Source of the DNA: Phycisphaerae bacterium
GTDB lineage: Bacteria; Planctomycetota; Phycisphaerae; UBA1845; Fen-1342
DNA length: 64,000 bases
Reading direction: 5' to 3'
Assembly (NCBI GenBank): GCA_030428945.1
Contig: JAUIEC010000018.1
Location: 53,444 to 117,443 of the forward strand
The notes below the pieces were generated by a model that worked only from the letters and a program-made list of their open reading frames with translations, did no database searches and was not told where the DNA came from. Positions 34,601 to 42,859 of the stretch are shown piece by piece (within the stretch, counting starts at the first letter, position 1; each line of letters opens with the position of its first letter). Both the position numbers and the translations under genes were made by a program.

Positions 34601-36097
34601 CACCCGCAGTCGCTGCGGTCCGGTCGGATCCTGTCCGTCGAACTGCGTGACCGCCCGGGCCGCGCCGCCGGCGTCGGTCACGTCCAGCACCTGCCAGCCG
34701 GGCGGCATCTGCAGGTCGACCTCGAAGAGGCGTTCGGACCGCGGCCGAACCGCGAACCCGGCTCGCAGCGTGACCTGATCGTCCTCGAGCGACAGGAACA
34801 GGTTGGTCGTCACGCGCGGCTGGCCGGTCGGCCGGGCGAACGTCGCCTGAAGGGCGATCGCATCGTCTCCGGTGACGAAGCCGGTCGGCGCATAGAACGC
34901 GGCCACCGGGCGCAGCCCCGGCGCGCCGGGCTCGGCCCGCAGCAGCGAGGCCGGGTAGGCGCTGGCGAGCGCGGCCGTGTCGATCGGCACGAGGTGTCGG
35001 GACTTCAGGTTCCGGATTTCGAGCCCGTGTTCGAGCAGCACGCCCAGCACACTGGCCTGTGCGACCGTGTCGCGCGGGGCGAGCCGCGGCATTCGCCAGT
35101 CCTGCAGCGCAGCCGGTGCCCGCGAAGCGACCAGAGACACGACCGTCGTCGCACTGGTCGGTTCGCGCAGCCGCACGACCAGGGTTCGCGCCGCCTCGCT
35201 CTGAATCGCCCAGTCGGCCAGCAGCGGCGTGTGCACACTGGTGACTTCGAACCCGTCGGGAATCGAGAAGCGGAACCGTTCGACCGGGCGATGCAGGATG
35301 TTCATCGAGTAGGTCGCGTGCAGCCGTTCGTAGGACTCGGTCACCTCGGCCAGCACGACGCCGCGGGCGAGCACCAGCCGGTCGCTCTGTTTCATGCGGT
35401 TGTTCAGCGTCATTTCGAGGGCGACCCGTCCGTCGACCGGGAGCAGGCGCAGGTTCGTGCGGGCGGCCTGCGCGTCGTAGTGGCGGGCCATCACGGCCAT
35501 GCCGCCGCGCACCTCGACATCGCCGGGAACCTGCAGTTGCATGTCGATCGCCGCCGCGGGCGGAACGCGAAAGGCGAGCTTCTGCAGCGCCGCGCTCGTC
35601 TCGACGGCCGTCACGAATTCCATTGCCAGGTGATGCTGTCCGAGACCCTCGACGAACAGGCGCAGGCGACCGTCGTCCGTTCGGCCGAGGGCGGCGCTCT
35701 GTTCGTCGAGCGTCGCCGCCAGCAGGCCGATCGTTTCGGTCGGCAGGTCAAGCATCTGCAGGCCGGGCGCCAGCACTTCGAGGGTCAGCGTTCCGCGTAT
35801 CCGGGCTCGTCCGTCGGCCACCTGCACTTCGTACGCGGCCGAGACCGGGACGACGCCGGTGGGCGCGGTGCGGGCCGGTTCGTGTTCCGCCCGCCGCAGC
35901 AGGTCCTCGTATTCCGCCCGCGAGAGCAGGACCCGTCGCGGCTGGTTCTCGAGCAGCACCTGCAGGTTTTCGAGCGGCACGCGGATCTCGCGGACGGGCT
36001 GCCCGGATGCGCCCGTGTCGACGCCCTGTGCGGCGGCCCTGCCGGCCGGCAACAGCAGCAGAATGCTCAGCAGACCGCGAAGCACCGTACTAGTCAT
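28610..36097 (-). CDS. Giant two-module membrane-anchored protein (planctomycete-type, unknown function)
   Basis: This 2495-residue protein starts with a signal peptide (LRGLLSILLLLPAGRAAA). Each half has the same plan. A short N-terminal motif comes first (IRVPLENLQVLLE...LSRAEYEDLLRRA near residues 35-70; VPYDEH...VLVPYERFQALWKLAY near 1240-1275), then ~1000 residues of beta-rich, mostly charged sequence, then a cluster of transmembrane helices (~1120-1215 and ~2405-2490). Just before the second module lies VVMLALLTISVARAEPP, which looks like a leftover signal peptide, so the gene is probably a fusion of two ancestral genes. Its ATG overlaps the upstream paralogue's stop by 8 bp. No enzyme motif recognised; probably exposed in the periplasm and anchored in the inner membrane. 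Confidence 0.85.
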   Translation of the reverse strand: MTSTVLRGLLSILLLLPAGRAAAQGVDTGASGQPVREIRVPLENLQVLLENQPRRVLLSRAEYEDLLRRAEHEPARTAPTGVVPVSAAYEVQVADGRARIRGTLTLEVLAPGLQMLDLPTETIGLLAATLDEQSAALGRTDDGRLRLFVEGLGQHHLAMEFVTAVETSAALQKLAFRVPPAAAIDMQLQVPGDVEVRGGMAVMARHYDAQAARTNLRLLPVDGRVALEMTLNNRMKQSDRLVLARGVVLAEVTESYERLHATYSMNILHRPVERFRFSIPDGFEVTSVHTPLLADWAIQSEAARTLVVRLREPTSATTVVSLVASRAPAALQDWRMPRLAPRDTVAQASVLGVLLEHGLEIRNLKSRHLVPIDTAALASAYPASLLRAEPGAPGLRPVAAFYAPTGFVTGDDAIALQATFARPTGQPRVTTNLFLSLEDDQVTLRAGFAVRPRSERLFEVDLQMPPGWQVLDVTDAGGAARAVTQFDGQDPTGPQRLRVHLPRGVAVGEETTFYVNARHVPPDWLSDWRTQSLAFPAVRVLDVARDVGAIAIRGAADTRVFPDELDGLTPLDESERSRFGLPAAVGPLPTLAYRYDAQPYRGVFRIERSDARITARTYSFVRLEPGLRRVSHELAYQIEQARTAALSFSLPEDTPPDLGIRALGGVAIKQSESRIVDGRRHWTVHLASRQRGLVRLAVAYEQRQPTEDTTADDRSISLARAEQVAYQSGFVALEADGELDIEVTTHPRRVDVGELAPAEQPPWRTAQGSAAGGLGVFAYAGPPADLAIRVARNTEYGLPVAIVQRAELVTLLSAEGRAQTAARLTLRTRPAMFEIQLPPDAVLWSLTLDGVAASPQREGQRLLLALPATQGDAVRDLQIVYETPLDRPRFWDQVSLEAVRLALRPRTPDATAVEIPVADFDWHVALPSGFDFVRQQGTLRTTVARPEPAAWTAARALYAAGGGINPFYLLPSLSRARELAKAGRPPEAIPYAGGTETQTVVTRADLRDLESLAYVGPDEFSTSTQPAGGGMMRGGGARAPAPAPPMRPKPAQEPAPAVTKKAPASWALTGFRSLAIELETTGTTVSFHSLGRDPHLTLTLVDQRRTNALGWSLALLVIVIGLAALRRDSRFKVCYVVTVALVATLLPLLSTRAEWTRVANPCFWAALLLAAFYLLAALGQRMLAGLRAWRQRLPGRDVATTAVVMLALLTISVARAEPPAATEPDWATLLAPPAPVTVPADAIIVPYDEHATAGPGDRVLVPYERFQALWKLAYPDDPIEAPPAPFAPAGARYETVLADDDSLAIRGVLEFDLFDPRPVAIPLDLAGGVLTEASLDEAPASLGVAPGEAPQDGVRMLLRVAGAGRHRLVLTVRPQVERSGGWRRVTARLPAAPATALTIDVPRASTDVRIRGLADRRDFETATADTRIATALPADGRLQIAWRPRVQAGRVDPSLTVSSAMLLDVREDGLQCSWQGTLELGQSPRERFTIGIPAGYQVHGVLGTNVRGWTASDDSDDEGVRDLEVTLLKPAAGSEQIALILRRIQSPGQAPFEVPVIRVRGAVLHKGSVVVRRSTLLDVRTVATRGVSRSDVPADLGPLLALAGRGQKSPLAVRAFQAYTFAATPFQIRLAATATGSGYSAEIQSVFRIAERQQDIEARFTIVPESYPVYHVQLALPVGLRLERLSAIGAYEWSQEVAEDHLRVDVYLAEGKPERFSIIVQGTLAGATSLTDIPLPRIGAPDARRQSRQMVLQADPAFDLRLGQTSGCRRIALERVAWLDARQRPVSRTALSLDANDYRGRVTLHPRRPIVQCTTISNVRVVDTTVEETILLTFDIRRAGIRSLSFTLPGWLRTARISAPMLREQRIEPTDDAADAPVRVHLQLQDEIMGKLRVLVEHDRLLTADEQSVPIPTVADVENVRRFIALETAGRDEVVLEETAGLQVLTAHHKAWAELTAALGSGVTQAFQVDDSGPARLSYRTRERVVVETAGARIGLARTVLAMDASGVYRAAQSYRIDNTTEQFLEVDLPDGAELWSAIVAGQTVKPARTPGGGSRRVRIPLIRTAAGDLDYEVVLYYGGQVAAPGWLRSVTFPLMSTVNVPVELSQVRMHLPEDWSWFGFGGSMRPVSDQGDLAAGILRYQTRVAERLAQALEMGSSYTRSRAASSFGFLKSEISKTQSDASRLGENANIRRELQSSKEIVARNEQQLEDLKDDLQAENTFDNRARLNDLYLGQRTERARNTLQTQTSNFGDPQPIGETAVTDGAFDLDWIQEGQLDEAMRSLGNEERARLESLGYTARKRDRHDDGRTATRRSAGLQPEAPQLAGLPALEEKQAASDKIGLTDLTQQAAGQYRQQLARRSQADRGTYLLSVGGQATPGQFVAPGSGLAGVPVTLATRGVVYDFTTPRGATTLTARAVSREVLTNLLRLVTLVGGLLLLALAWSNRRHFGAEHPGRIALAGLVCLLTGILPLFGVALVVVAAFLAVRPRTPAAA

Positions 36098-39000
36098 GGC
36101 CGGACCCTCCTTCCGCGGGCGGCGTCGCGTCATCGGACGAAGCGCCGCCGCCGGGGTCCGCGGTTGCCGTGGCCGGCTTGGCGCGCAGACGCTCGAGCCG
36201 CGCCTCCTCGCGCGCGGCGCGGCGGGCCTGCACCTGCGGGTCGCGTGGCCGCACCCAGCCCAGGTAATGCACCGCCCAGCCCAGCAGCACGAGCAGCACC
36301 GCCAGGATCGTGACCACGTCCAGCACCTGCAGCGCGAACGTCGGCACGAAGATGCCGGCCAGTACCACGCCCGCCAGCGCCGCGGCCAGTGCCACGAGGC
36401 GCTGGTTCCCCGTCGCCCCCAGCAGCAGCAGGCCGAACGCCGCAATCGCCGCCAGAACCGCGCCGCGCAGAACCGTCTGGTGCACGGTCACCAGGCGGAG
36501 CGCGCCGGCCGGCGGGGCCTGCGGGCGCAGTGTCGCGTACAGGTAATGCCGTCCGTCGGTCTGCAGCGACTGCAACGGATCGCCGGTCACCGCGCAGTCC
36601 GCGGTGACCCACGAGACCAGTTGGTTGTCGGTCGATCGGGCCCGCGGCTCGAAGCCGCGCAGCGGCACCCACGGCCAGCGGAGCTCATCGGTCCACGGAC
36701 CGGTTGAACCGAGCAGCGTCCACTCTCTCGGCAGGTAGGCGCTCAGGTAGACCTTCTGCACGGCCGGATCGGTCGGAAAGTCCGGGCAGGACAGCAGCGT
36801 TCCGCCGTCCGGCAGGGCGTAGCGGATTTCGAGAACGAACGGCGCCTCCGGCGTCAGGCCGACCAGCGGGACGAAGAACTCCTGCCCGGCTCCGCGTTCG
36901 AGCGCGACCGGCCGCCCGTTGATCCGCACGGGCTGCGTGTCGAACTGCACCCCGGCCGGCAGGTTGATCGGCAGGCGCTGCCGCCCGCTGCGCAGCCGGT
37001 AGAGGGCCTGTGTCGAGATCTGGCCGCTGCGCGTGATGACATGCCGGACCAGGCCGCGTTCGATGCTGGTGCGTTTGACCTCTTCGAGTTCGTAGCGGGT
37101 CGCGGTGACCTGCAGGCTCCAGTCGTCGTGGAACTCGAAGGCCCGCGCGGCCCCGCGCCAGGCGCTGCCGATGTCCATCAGGTCGTGCTGCGGATCGATC
37201 GGGCGCAGGCCGCGCGGCCCGCCCCCGGCCGGGTCCTCGACCGCCCGCATGTCGATCGTCTCGGCCTTGGCCAGCACGATCTGGCCCCAGGCGCGATCCA
37301 CGCCGACCGGGCGCAGATGCGGCAGATCGATCGTCACGTGCTGCCCGATGCCGGGTGCTTCGACCCGGGTCTCCCAGGACAGGTCGATACGGCGGGTGCC
37401 GATCAGGTCGCCGCCGCCGCGCAGGCTCCAGGCGACGTAGCCGTCCGCCGGCGCCGGCGTCGGGTCCTCGGGCAGTTGCTCGCGGACGCCGGGCGTGGTG
37501 ATCTGAATCCGGTCGCGCAGGTCGGCCGGGATGTCGACTCGCAGGTCGTCCACCTCGCTGTATCGGATGTCGTAAAGCAGCGTCGCGTTGTAGTGGACGA
37601 CGCCTGACTCGATCCGGGCGGCCAGCAGTTGGCGGACCGTCACGTGCGGGCGGCGACGTTCGACCCGCAGTTCGAGGGCCGCGGGCTCATCCGCGAAACC
37701 GAACGCGAGGTCCGGGGTCGCTGCGCCAGCGGGCCGCGGGGCGCTGCCCTGCAGGGCCTCGGCCACGGGCAGGTCGCGCAGTCCGCGCAGCGGTCCGGGA
37801 TTGACGCGCAGGCTGGGTGCGGCGTGGACCAGCACGGTTCCGCTCGTACGATCGACCTGCGCGACGCGCGGCAGATCGATCGGGACCCGCGCGGTGTTGC
37901 CGGTCGGCGCCTGCAGGTCCGGATCCGTCAGCGCCTGCGTCAGTGTCAGGGCGAAACCGATCCGTCCGAACGCCTTGCGGGCCAGGTTGACGATCAGTCG
38001 GTTCTCGTCGCGGTGCCAGCTTTCGATTACGGCCGGGGCGGCCGCGCCGTGTGCGACACCGCGCGGTTCGCGGACCTCGTACCCGTCCGGCAGGTCGACG
38101 GCCAACTGGAAGACGCCCGCCCGCTCGATCGTGTACGTCGCCAGCAGTTCGACCCGCAACCGCTCGGGCTCGAGGCGCACGTCGAGCAGGGTCTCGACGC
38201 CGATCCGTGGCTGGATCTTCTCGACCCGCAGCGTCAGGGCGTACGGCACCGACACGTACCGGTATGCCAGGCTCCAGTCGCCTGCGCCCGGCGCGTGGGC
38301 GGCTTCGGCCAGTTCGCTGGTGTCGACCTGCATCAGACCGCTGCGCCCGGTCGGTTCCATGCGCAGTCCGTCGGCGACGGCCACGGCCAGCACGCCCAGT
38401 TGCCGGGCGGCATCCACGGCGCGGACCTGCGGCAGGTCGACCTCGGTGCGGTCCTCGTCGGCCCGGAACCGTTCGAGTTCGACGACGATCTGCTGGGTGC
38501 CCAGGGCCGCTTCGAACAGCGCCACGTCGATGCGCTGCCGGTCGTCCGCGCGGGTCACGGTCCACTCGCGCACGTTGGCGTCGAAGACGCTGACGACCCG
38601 CTGGTCGGCCGGCACTTCGAGGACCAGGTGCTCGAGGGCGGCCCGGCTGATGCTGTAGGTCAGCGTCGCCCGGGTCCGCGAGACGCCTTCGTGGATCGCG
38701 CTGCGCTGATCGGTGCGGACCGTGACGAGCGCCTGCAGACCGGTCGCGCCTTCCGCGCGCGGCGTCCAGTCGATGCGGACCTCCGGAGCCGATCCGACGA
38801 ACGCCAGCACGTTCGTCTCGGCGGACGCCTCGGACTCGGCGTCCGCGTGCAGTTCGGTGGCCGCGATCAGCGGGTGAATGTTGACCTTGACGCCGGCCTC
38901 GGCCACCCGCACGCGCCAGCGATTGACGGGCGCCTGCGGGGCCTGGAACGAGATGCTGTTGCGTCCCGGTGCCTTGCGGAACGCCTTGGCGTATTCCAGT

Positions 39001-39524
39001 TCCAGTTCGACCGCCGCGGCCCGCTCGGCCGTCGTTTCCAGCAGCAGGCGGTAGCCGTGCTCGCCGGCCAGGATCCGGGCCGGTTGTCCGTCGATCCGGG
39101 CGGCCGTAATGGCCGCATCGCCCAGTCGCAGCGGGACTTCGTGCCAGCCGGCCCGCAGGACTTCGATGCGGAGCGTGGCGGCGACGCGGACGACATCGAA
39201 GGCGACGGTCGCTTCGCTGTGGGCCTCGGTGATCATGGCCGCGACCGGCGGGCCGATCTCCGGCGGAGCGGTCTGTGCGTCGCGGGCCGCCTTCCACAGC
39301 ACGCGGAACTCGTCGTAGGGCAGGAACACGCCGCGTCCCTCGCGTTCGAAGACGTCGCGCAGCTTCTCGAACGGGATGTAGATCGTCTGTTCGCGCAGCG
39401 GGGCCCGGTCGGCCGGCTGCGTCGCCGGCGCGGCCGCCTGTCCGCCGCAGAGCAGCAGCGTGGTGGCCAGCAGGAACGTGATCGACAGACTTCGCACGGC
39501 GGGACGGGGCAGGGGAGCAGGCAT
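36090..39524 (-). CDS. Single-module paralogue of the giant membrane-anchored protein
   Basis: An 1144-residue protein with a signal peptide (SITFLLATTLLLCGG). Its N-terminal motif (IYIPFEKLRDVFE...GVFLPYDEFRVLWKAA, residues ~48-82) matches that of the downstream 2495-residue protein. About 900 residues of beta-rich sequence follow, then three or four transmembrane helices (~1010-1090) and a basic, helical cytoplasmic tail (ARRAAREEARLERLRAK). It overlaps the downstream gene by 8 bp (ATGACTAG), implying coupled synthesis and probably one complex. No catalytic motif is visible. Function unknown. Confidence 0.85.
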   Translation of the reverse strand: MPAPLPRPAVRSLSITFLLATTLLLCGGQAAAPATQPADRAPLREQTIYIPFEKLRDVFEREGRGVFLPYDEFRVLWKAARDAQTAPPEIGPPVAAMITEAHSEATVAFDVVRVAATLRIEVLRAGWHEVPLRLGDAAITAARIDGQPARILAGEHGYRLLLETTAERAAAVELELEYAKAFRKAPGRNSISFQAPQAPVNRWRVRVAEAGVKVNIHPLIAATELHADAESEASAETNVLAFVGSAPEVRIDWTPRAEGATGLQALVTVRTDQRSAIHEGVSRTRATLTYSISRAALEHLVLEVPADQRVVSVFDANVREWTVTRADDRQRIDVALFEAALGTQQIVVELERFRADEDRTEVDLPQVRAVDAARQLGVLAVAVADGLRMEPTGRSGLMQVDTSELAEAAHAPGAGDWSLAYRYVSVPYALTLRVEKIQPRIGVETLLDVRLEPERLRVELLATYTIERAGVFQLAVDLPDGYEVREPRGVAHGAAAPAVIESWHRDENRLIVNLARKAFGRIGFALTLTQALTDPDLQAPTGNTARVPIDLPRVAQVDRTSGTVLVHAAPSLRVNPGPLRGLRDLPVAEALQGSAPRPAGAATPDLAFGFADEPAALELRVERRRPHVTVRQLLAARIESGVVHYNATLLYDIRYSEVDDLRVDIPADLRDRIQITTPGVREQLPEDPTPAPADGYVAWSLRGGGDLIGTRRIDLSWETRVEAPGIGQHVTIDLPHLRPVGVDRAWGQIVLAKAETIDMRAVEDPAGGGPRGLRPIDPQHDLMDIGSAWRGAARAFEFHDDWSLQVTATRYELEEVKRTSIERGLVRHVITRSGQISTQALYRLRSGRQRLPINLPAGVQFDTQPVRINGRPVALERGAGQEFFVPLVGLTPEAPFVLEIRYALPDGGTLLSCPDFPTDPAVQKVYLSAYLPREWTLLGSTGPWTDELRWPWVPLRGFEPRARSTDNQLVSWVTADCAVTGDPLQSLQTDGRHYLYATLRPQAPPAGALRLVTVHQTVLRGAVLAAIAAFGLLLLGATGNQRLVALAAALAGVVLAGIFVPTFALQVLDVVTILAVLLVLLGWAVHYLGWVRPRDPQVQARRAAREEARLERLRAKPATATADPGGGASSDDATPPAEGGSGHD

Positions 39525-39670
39525 CGTCGGCTACCTTTGCGCGAGACGGATTGTCTTGCCCGACGCACCGCAGGCGCCGGATCGCGGGGGACGACCCGCA
39601 GGCCGCCAACGCATGATACGCACGACGGCCCAGACGGTTCCCGAAAGCCGAAAATCCATACATGTGAAGA

Positions 39671-39748
39671 AGGGAACAGGGAACAGGGAACAGGGGGGGA
39701 GGGGATTGCCGCGGCCGCTTACTTGCTTACTTGCTTACTTGCTCACCT
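39671..39748. repeat. Tandem 7-mer and 8-mer repeats upstream of the giant operon
   Basis: Three AGGGAAC heptamers (39671-39691) run into a G-tract. After a GC-rich spacer come three GCTTACTT octamers and one variant (39717-39748). The first type recurs near 3408, the second near 13943 on the opposite strand. The block ends at the stop of the FG-GAP protein gene. Confidence 0.65.
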
Positions 39749-39750
39749 GC

Positions 39751-41556
39751 TTAATGCGCAAGCACGGCTAGCCAGTCGGCTGTTTCGCTGACGCCGTCGT
39801 GGTTGGCGTCGAAGGCTGAGCAGGTGGTGGCGGGTTCGGTGCTGCCGCCTGCGCAGCGCTGCATCAGCAGGTAGTCGGCCAGGTTGACGACGCCGTCCCG
39901 GTTCGCATCACCCGGCGTGTGGTGCAGACGCAGCAGGCGACCCGCCGGCACGTCCGCGAGGACCAGGTCGCTGCCGTCCGGCCAGCGGACTCGCAACGTG
40001 TCCACGCTGGTGGCCGGGCCGAGCCCGAAGTGGGCCGCGTGCGGCCGGCCGCTGAGGTAGCTGCCGCCGGCGATCACTTCGACGACCTGCGTCGTTCCGT
40101 TCACGGTGGCGAAGACCCGCGTGCCGATTGCATCGGCGTTGATCGTGCCGCCGCCGACCGGATCGATCGTCAGCCAGTGCCCCGCGGCGGCGCTGTCGTT
40201 CCGCAGCAGCACGGTCGGCTGGTGGATCTGGGTGACCAGCAGGTCCTGCCGCCCGTCCCGATCGAAGTCGGCCGCGATCGCCGCCCGGGCATCACCGGGC
40301 AGGTCGGCCCCCGTCTCGCTGGTCGCGATGAGGGCCCCGTTGGGATCCTGCTCGAACAGGACGGCCGGGGCGCTGACCAGCGGGTGACCCGGTCCGAGCG
40401 TGGTGGTGATCCACTCGTCGAACCCGTTGACCGCGAAGAGGTCCAGGTCGCCGTCGTTGTCGGGATCGAAGAACTCGGTTCCCCAGGCCCAGCCGGTGTC
40501 GTGGACGCCGAAGGCAACGGCCTGGTCGACCAGCGCGAAGGATCCGGTCTCGGTCAACTGGTTGATCAGCAGCGTGTTGTACTGCGTCGACCCGAACGCG
40601 CCGGTCGGATCCGTGATGTTGGTGCTGAAGATGTCGAGGTCCCCGTCACGGTCGAAATCCGCGATCGCCAGGCCCATGTCGTTGCCTGTGTGGGTTGCTC
40701 CGGCCGCGATCGTGTCATCGACGAACACGCCGGCCTCGTTGCGGAAGTACGCGTCGGAGGTGTGATCGATCGCCACGTAGAGATCCGGGTCCCCATCATC
40801 GTCGAAGTCCGCCAGCGCGCACGAGAAGCAGTCCCGTTCGAGCACCGGCAGTCCCGCGGCGGTGGTCACGTCCTCGAAGCGGAAGTCGCCCAGGTTGCGG
40901 TACAGGCGACTGACGCCTTCGAACGCCGGGGGACCGGTCAGGACCCACAGCGGCCAGGTCGTCACGTAGATGTCCAGCAGTCCGTCCTGATCGTAGTCGC
41001 CCAGACAGACGCCGCCCTTGAGATGACCGACCGGCGCGAAACCCGAACCGGCCGTAACGTCCTCGAACACGCCCCGGTCGTTGCGGTACAGGCGCGAAGT
41101 CGGATACGCCGCCCCGGCCCGGCTGTCGTTCAGCAGCACGAGGTCCTGCCACCCGTCGTTGTCCAGGTCGCAGAAGTACGCCGCCCGGCTGAGCGCATCG
41201 ATGCCGAGACCGCTGCCCGCGGTGATGTCCGTGAACTGCCACACGCCCGGCGTGCAGTCATTCCGCAGCAGCACGTTCGCCTGGCCGAGCGGGCCGAGCA
41301 GGTAGACGTCCTCGTCACCGTCCCCGTCGATGTCGCCGACCGCCGCCCCGTTGCCCATGTTCCGCTGCATCGCACGCATCACGGTCGGAGACACGTAAGG
41401 ATGCCCGGTCTGTGGCGGAAACACCGCCCCGTAGACGCTCGTGTGCGACCACCCCGTGTTCGGATCCAGCGATGTGAACTGCAACTGCCCCGCGGCCGAG
41501 GTGCTCCACAGGCCCGCCAGCAGCAGGACGGCCAAGCAGATGCCCGTGTCTTTCAT
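39751..41556 (-). CDS. Secreted CRTAC1/ASPIC-type FG-GAP repeat protein with dockerin-like tail
   Basis: The 601-residue product has a signal peptide (LAVLLLAGLWSTSAAG) and repeated FG-GAP/VCBS calcium motifs such as VGDIDGDGDEDVYLL, LGDYDQDGLLDIYVT, LADFDDDGDPDLYVA and IADFDRDGDLDIFST. Such repeats form a beta-propeller. An ASPIC/UnbV-like segment (~440-530; AGGSYLSGRPHAAHFGLG and VRWPDGS) follows, then a C-terminal dockerin-like pair (GDANRDGVVNLADYLLMQRC). An AGGAG ribosome site precedes the ATG. It probably acts outside the cell in adhesion or binding. It lies 24 nt downstream of the putative regulator gene and is likely co-transcribed with it. Confidence 0.85.
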   Translation of the reverse strand: MKDTGICLAVLLLAGLWSTSAAGQLQFTSLDPNTGWSHTSVYGAVFPPQTGHPYVSPTVMRAMQRNMGNGAAVGDIDGDGDEDVYLLGPLGQANVLLRNDCTPGVWQFTDITAGSGLGIDALSRAAYFCDLDNDGWQDLVLLNDSRAGAAYPTSRLYRNDRGVFEDVTAGSGFAPVGHLKGGVCLGDYDQDGLLDIYVTTWPLWVLTGPPAFEGVSRLYRNLGDFRFEDVTTAAGLPVLERDCFSCALADFDDDGDPDLYVAIDHTSDAYFRNEAGVFVDDTIAAGATHTGNDMGLAIADFDRDGDLDIFSTNITDPTGAFGSTQYNTLLINQLTETGSFALVDQAVAFGVHDTGWAWGTEFFDPDNDGDLDLFAVNGFDEWITTTLGPGHPLVSAPAVLFEQDPNGALIATSETGADLPGDARAAIAADFDRDGRQDLLVTQIHQPTVLLRNDSAAAGHWLTIDPVGGGTINADAIGTRVFATVNGTTQVVEVIAGGSYLSGRPHAAHFGLGPATSVDTLRVRWPDGSDLVLADVPAGRLLRLHHTPGDANRDGVVNLADYLLMQRCAGGSTEPATTCSAFDANHDGVSETADWLAVLAH

Positions 41557-41580
41557 CGGACGCTCCTGGACGCGGCGGAC

Positions 41581-42828
41581 TCAGCGGGGGGCCGGCTTCA
41601 GATCGAACCGGCGGCTGAGCGTCGTCGAAATCGGCGGGTACGCCATCTCGAAACGAGATCCGTCGAACGCGTCAATCCCGTGCCCGATCCGGCCGCAGAC
41701 ATACTCGAGCAGGCGCGGGTAGAACGGAATCCGCAGGTGCATCGCCGCCCGGATTCCGCCGCGGATGACGGTCGGCTCTTCGGCCATCGGCAGCGACTGC
41801 TCGTCGAACAGGCTCTCGTCGTTGCTGTGCGGGAACTTCAACCGATCCAGCAACTGCGTCCGCGGCGGACCCGGCACCCGCAGGTCGCGGTGCACGAACA
41901 TGTCGAACACCACCCGCTCGACCGGCGTCGTCAGCAGCACCATGAACCCGGCCGTGTCCGGCGTCTCGGAATAACGCGGATACAACTGCCGCAGGTGGCT
42001 GCCGAACACGCAGGTCGTCAGGCCCTCGTTGCCGACCGGGCCGGCCGCCAGGTCGAACCGCTTGAAGTCACCGTTCTGCCGGACCTCGATCTTCGGCCGC
42101 GGAGGATCGCAGAACTCCGACAGCAACTGCAGTTCCCCCTCGCCGACGCCGTGCGGATCGAGCGGGACCTTCATGAAGCTGCGACTCGCGCCGCTGTCGT
42201 CGTGCACCGCTTCGTAGCTGAGCGGCCACGCCCGCGGGCTCAACCGGCGAAAGCCGACGAAGCCGGTCACGTGCCCCGCATCCAGGCGGGTCGGATCGTC
42301 GGCCGAGGGGAAGACGAAGACGGTCACGAAGCGCACCTGTGCCTGTCCGCCCCAGACCGAGCAGGCCCCTTCGAACAGCTTGCGCCGGGCGCGCTCCTGT
42401 TCGGCGAACGGTTCCACGTGCCCGTGGTTGGCCATCATCATCGCCAGCGTCTTGCGATCGCCCGAGCAGGCGTCGACCGCCCGCTGGTAGGCGTCGAACG
42501 CCGCGATCGCCGCCTGCAGTTCGGCCTCGGGGGCGCCCCGCTCGCGACAGGCGGCGATCAGCTTCTCGATGCTGGGACGGCCGGGCACGTCGCTGACGGC
42601 GACGGCTGAATCGGCCTCGCGGACGACGCGCGAGAGGCGCCAGGCGAGTCCGCGGTTGAGTCCGAGCACGCGGGCGGTTTCGCGTGTCCGGGTGGCGTCG
42701 ACGCCGACGGAATGAAACAGCTCGGCGGTGGCGGCCCGCAGGTCGCGATAGGCCCCGAGGACTTCCTCGAGGGACGCGGTCGCGATCCGGCCGCCGCGGC
42801 TGTTCTTGTTTGTGGCTGACTTGGGCAT
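41581..42828 (-). CDS. Putative helix-turn-helix regulator, unknown family
   Basis: A 415-residue soluble protein. Residues ~45-75 (RETARVLGLNRGLAWRLSRV) look like a helix-turn-helix, and SDVPGRPSIEKLIAACRERG follows. The remaining ~300 residues have no recognised domain. The start at 42828 has GGAG at good spacing; a longer start at 42861 would fall inside the predicted -10 element, so it is rejected. It faces a PEP-CTERM gene across a short region with two perfect palindromes that overlap both promoters, which suggests autoregulation. DNA binding is inferred, not shown. Confidence 0.6.
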   Translation of the reverse strand: MPKSATNKNSRGGRIATASLEEVLGAYRDLRAATAELFHSVGVDATRTRETARVLGLNRGLAWRLSRVVREADSAVAVSDVPGRPSIEKLIAACRERGAPEAELQAAIAAFDAYQRAVDACSGDRKTLAMMMANHGHVEPFAEQERARRKLFEGACSVWGGQAQVRFVTVFVFPSADDPTRLDAGHVTGFVGFRRLSPRAWPLSYEAVHDDSGASRSFMKVPLDPHGVGEGELQLLSEFCDPPRPKIEVRQNGDFKRFDLAAGPVGNEGLTTCVFGSHLRQLYPRYSETPDTAGFMVLLTTPVERVVFDMFVHRDLRVPGPPRTQLLDRLKFPHSNDESLFDEQSLPMAEEPTVIRGGIRAAMHLRIPFYPRLLEYVCGRIGHGIDAFDGSRFEMAYPPISTTLSRRFDLKPAPR

Positions 42829-42859
42829 CCGGGCTCCAAACCTATCTGAACTAAGTCCC

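Noticed and set aside
28235..36313. An open frame of about 2690 codons on the plus strand, antisense to the giant protein gene
   Set aside because: Its translation is a featureless Arg/Gln/Gly/Asp-rich string with no signal peptide or domain. The minus-strand frame has a signal peptide, membrane helices and a paralogue, so the antisense frame is a by-product of codon bias in GC-rich DNA.
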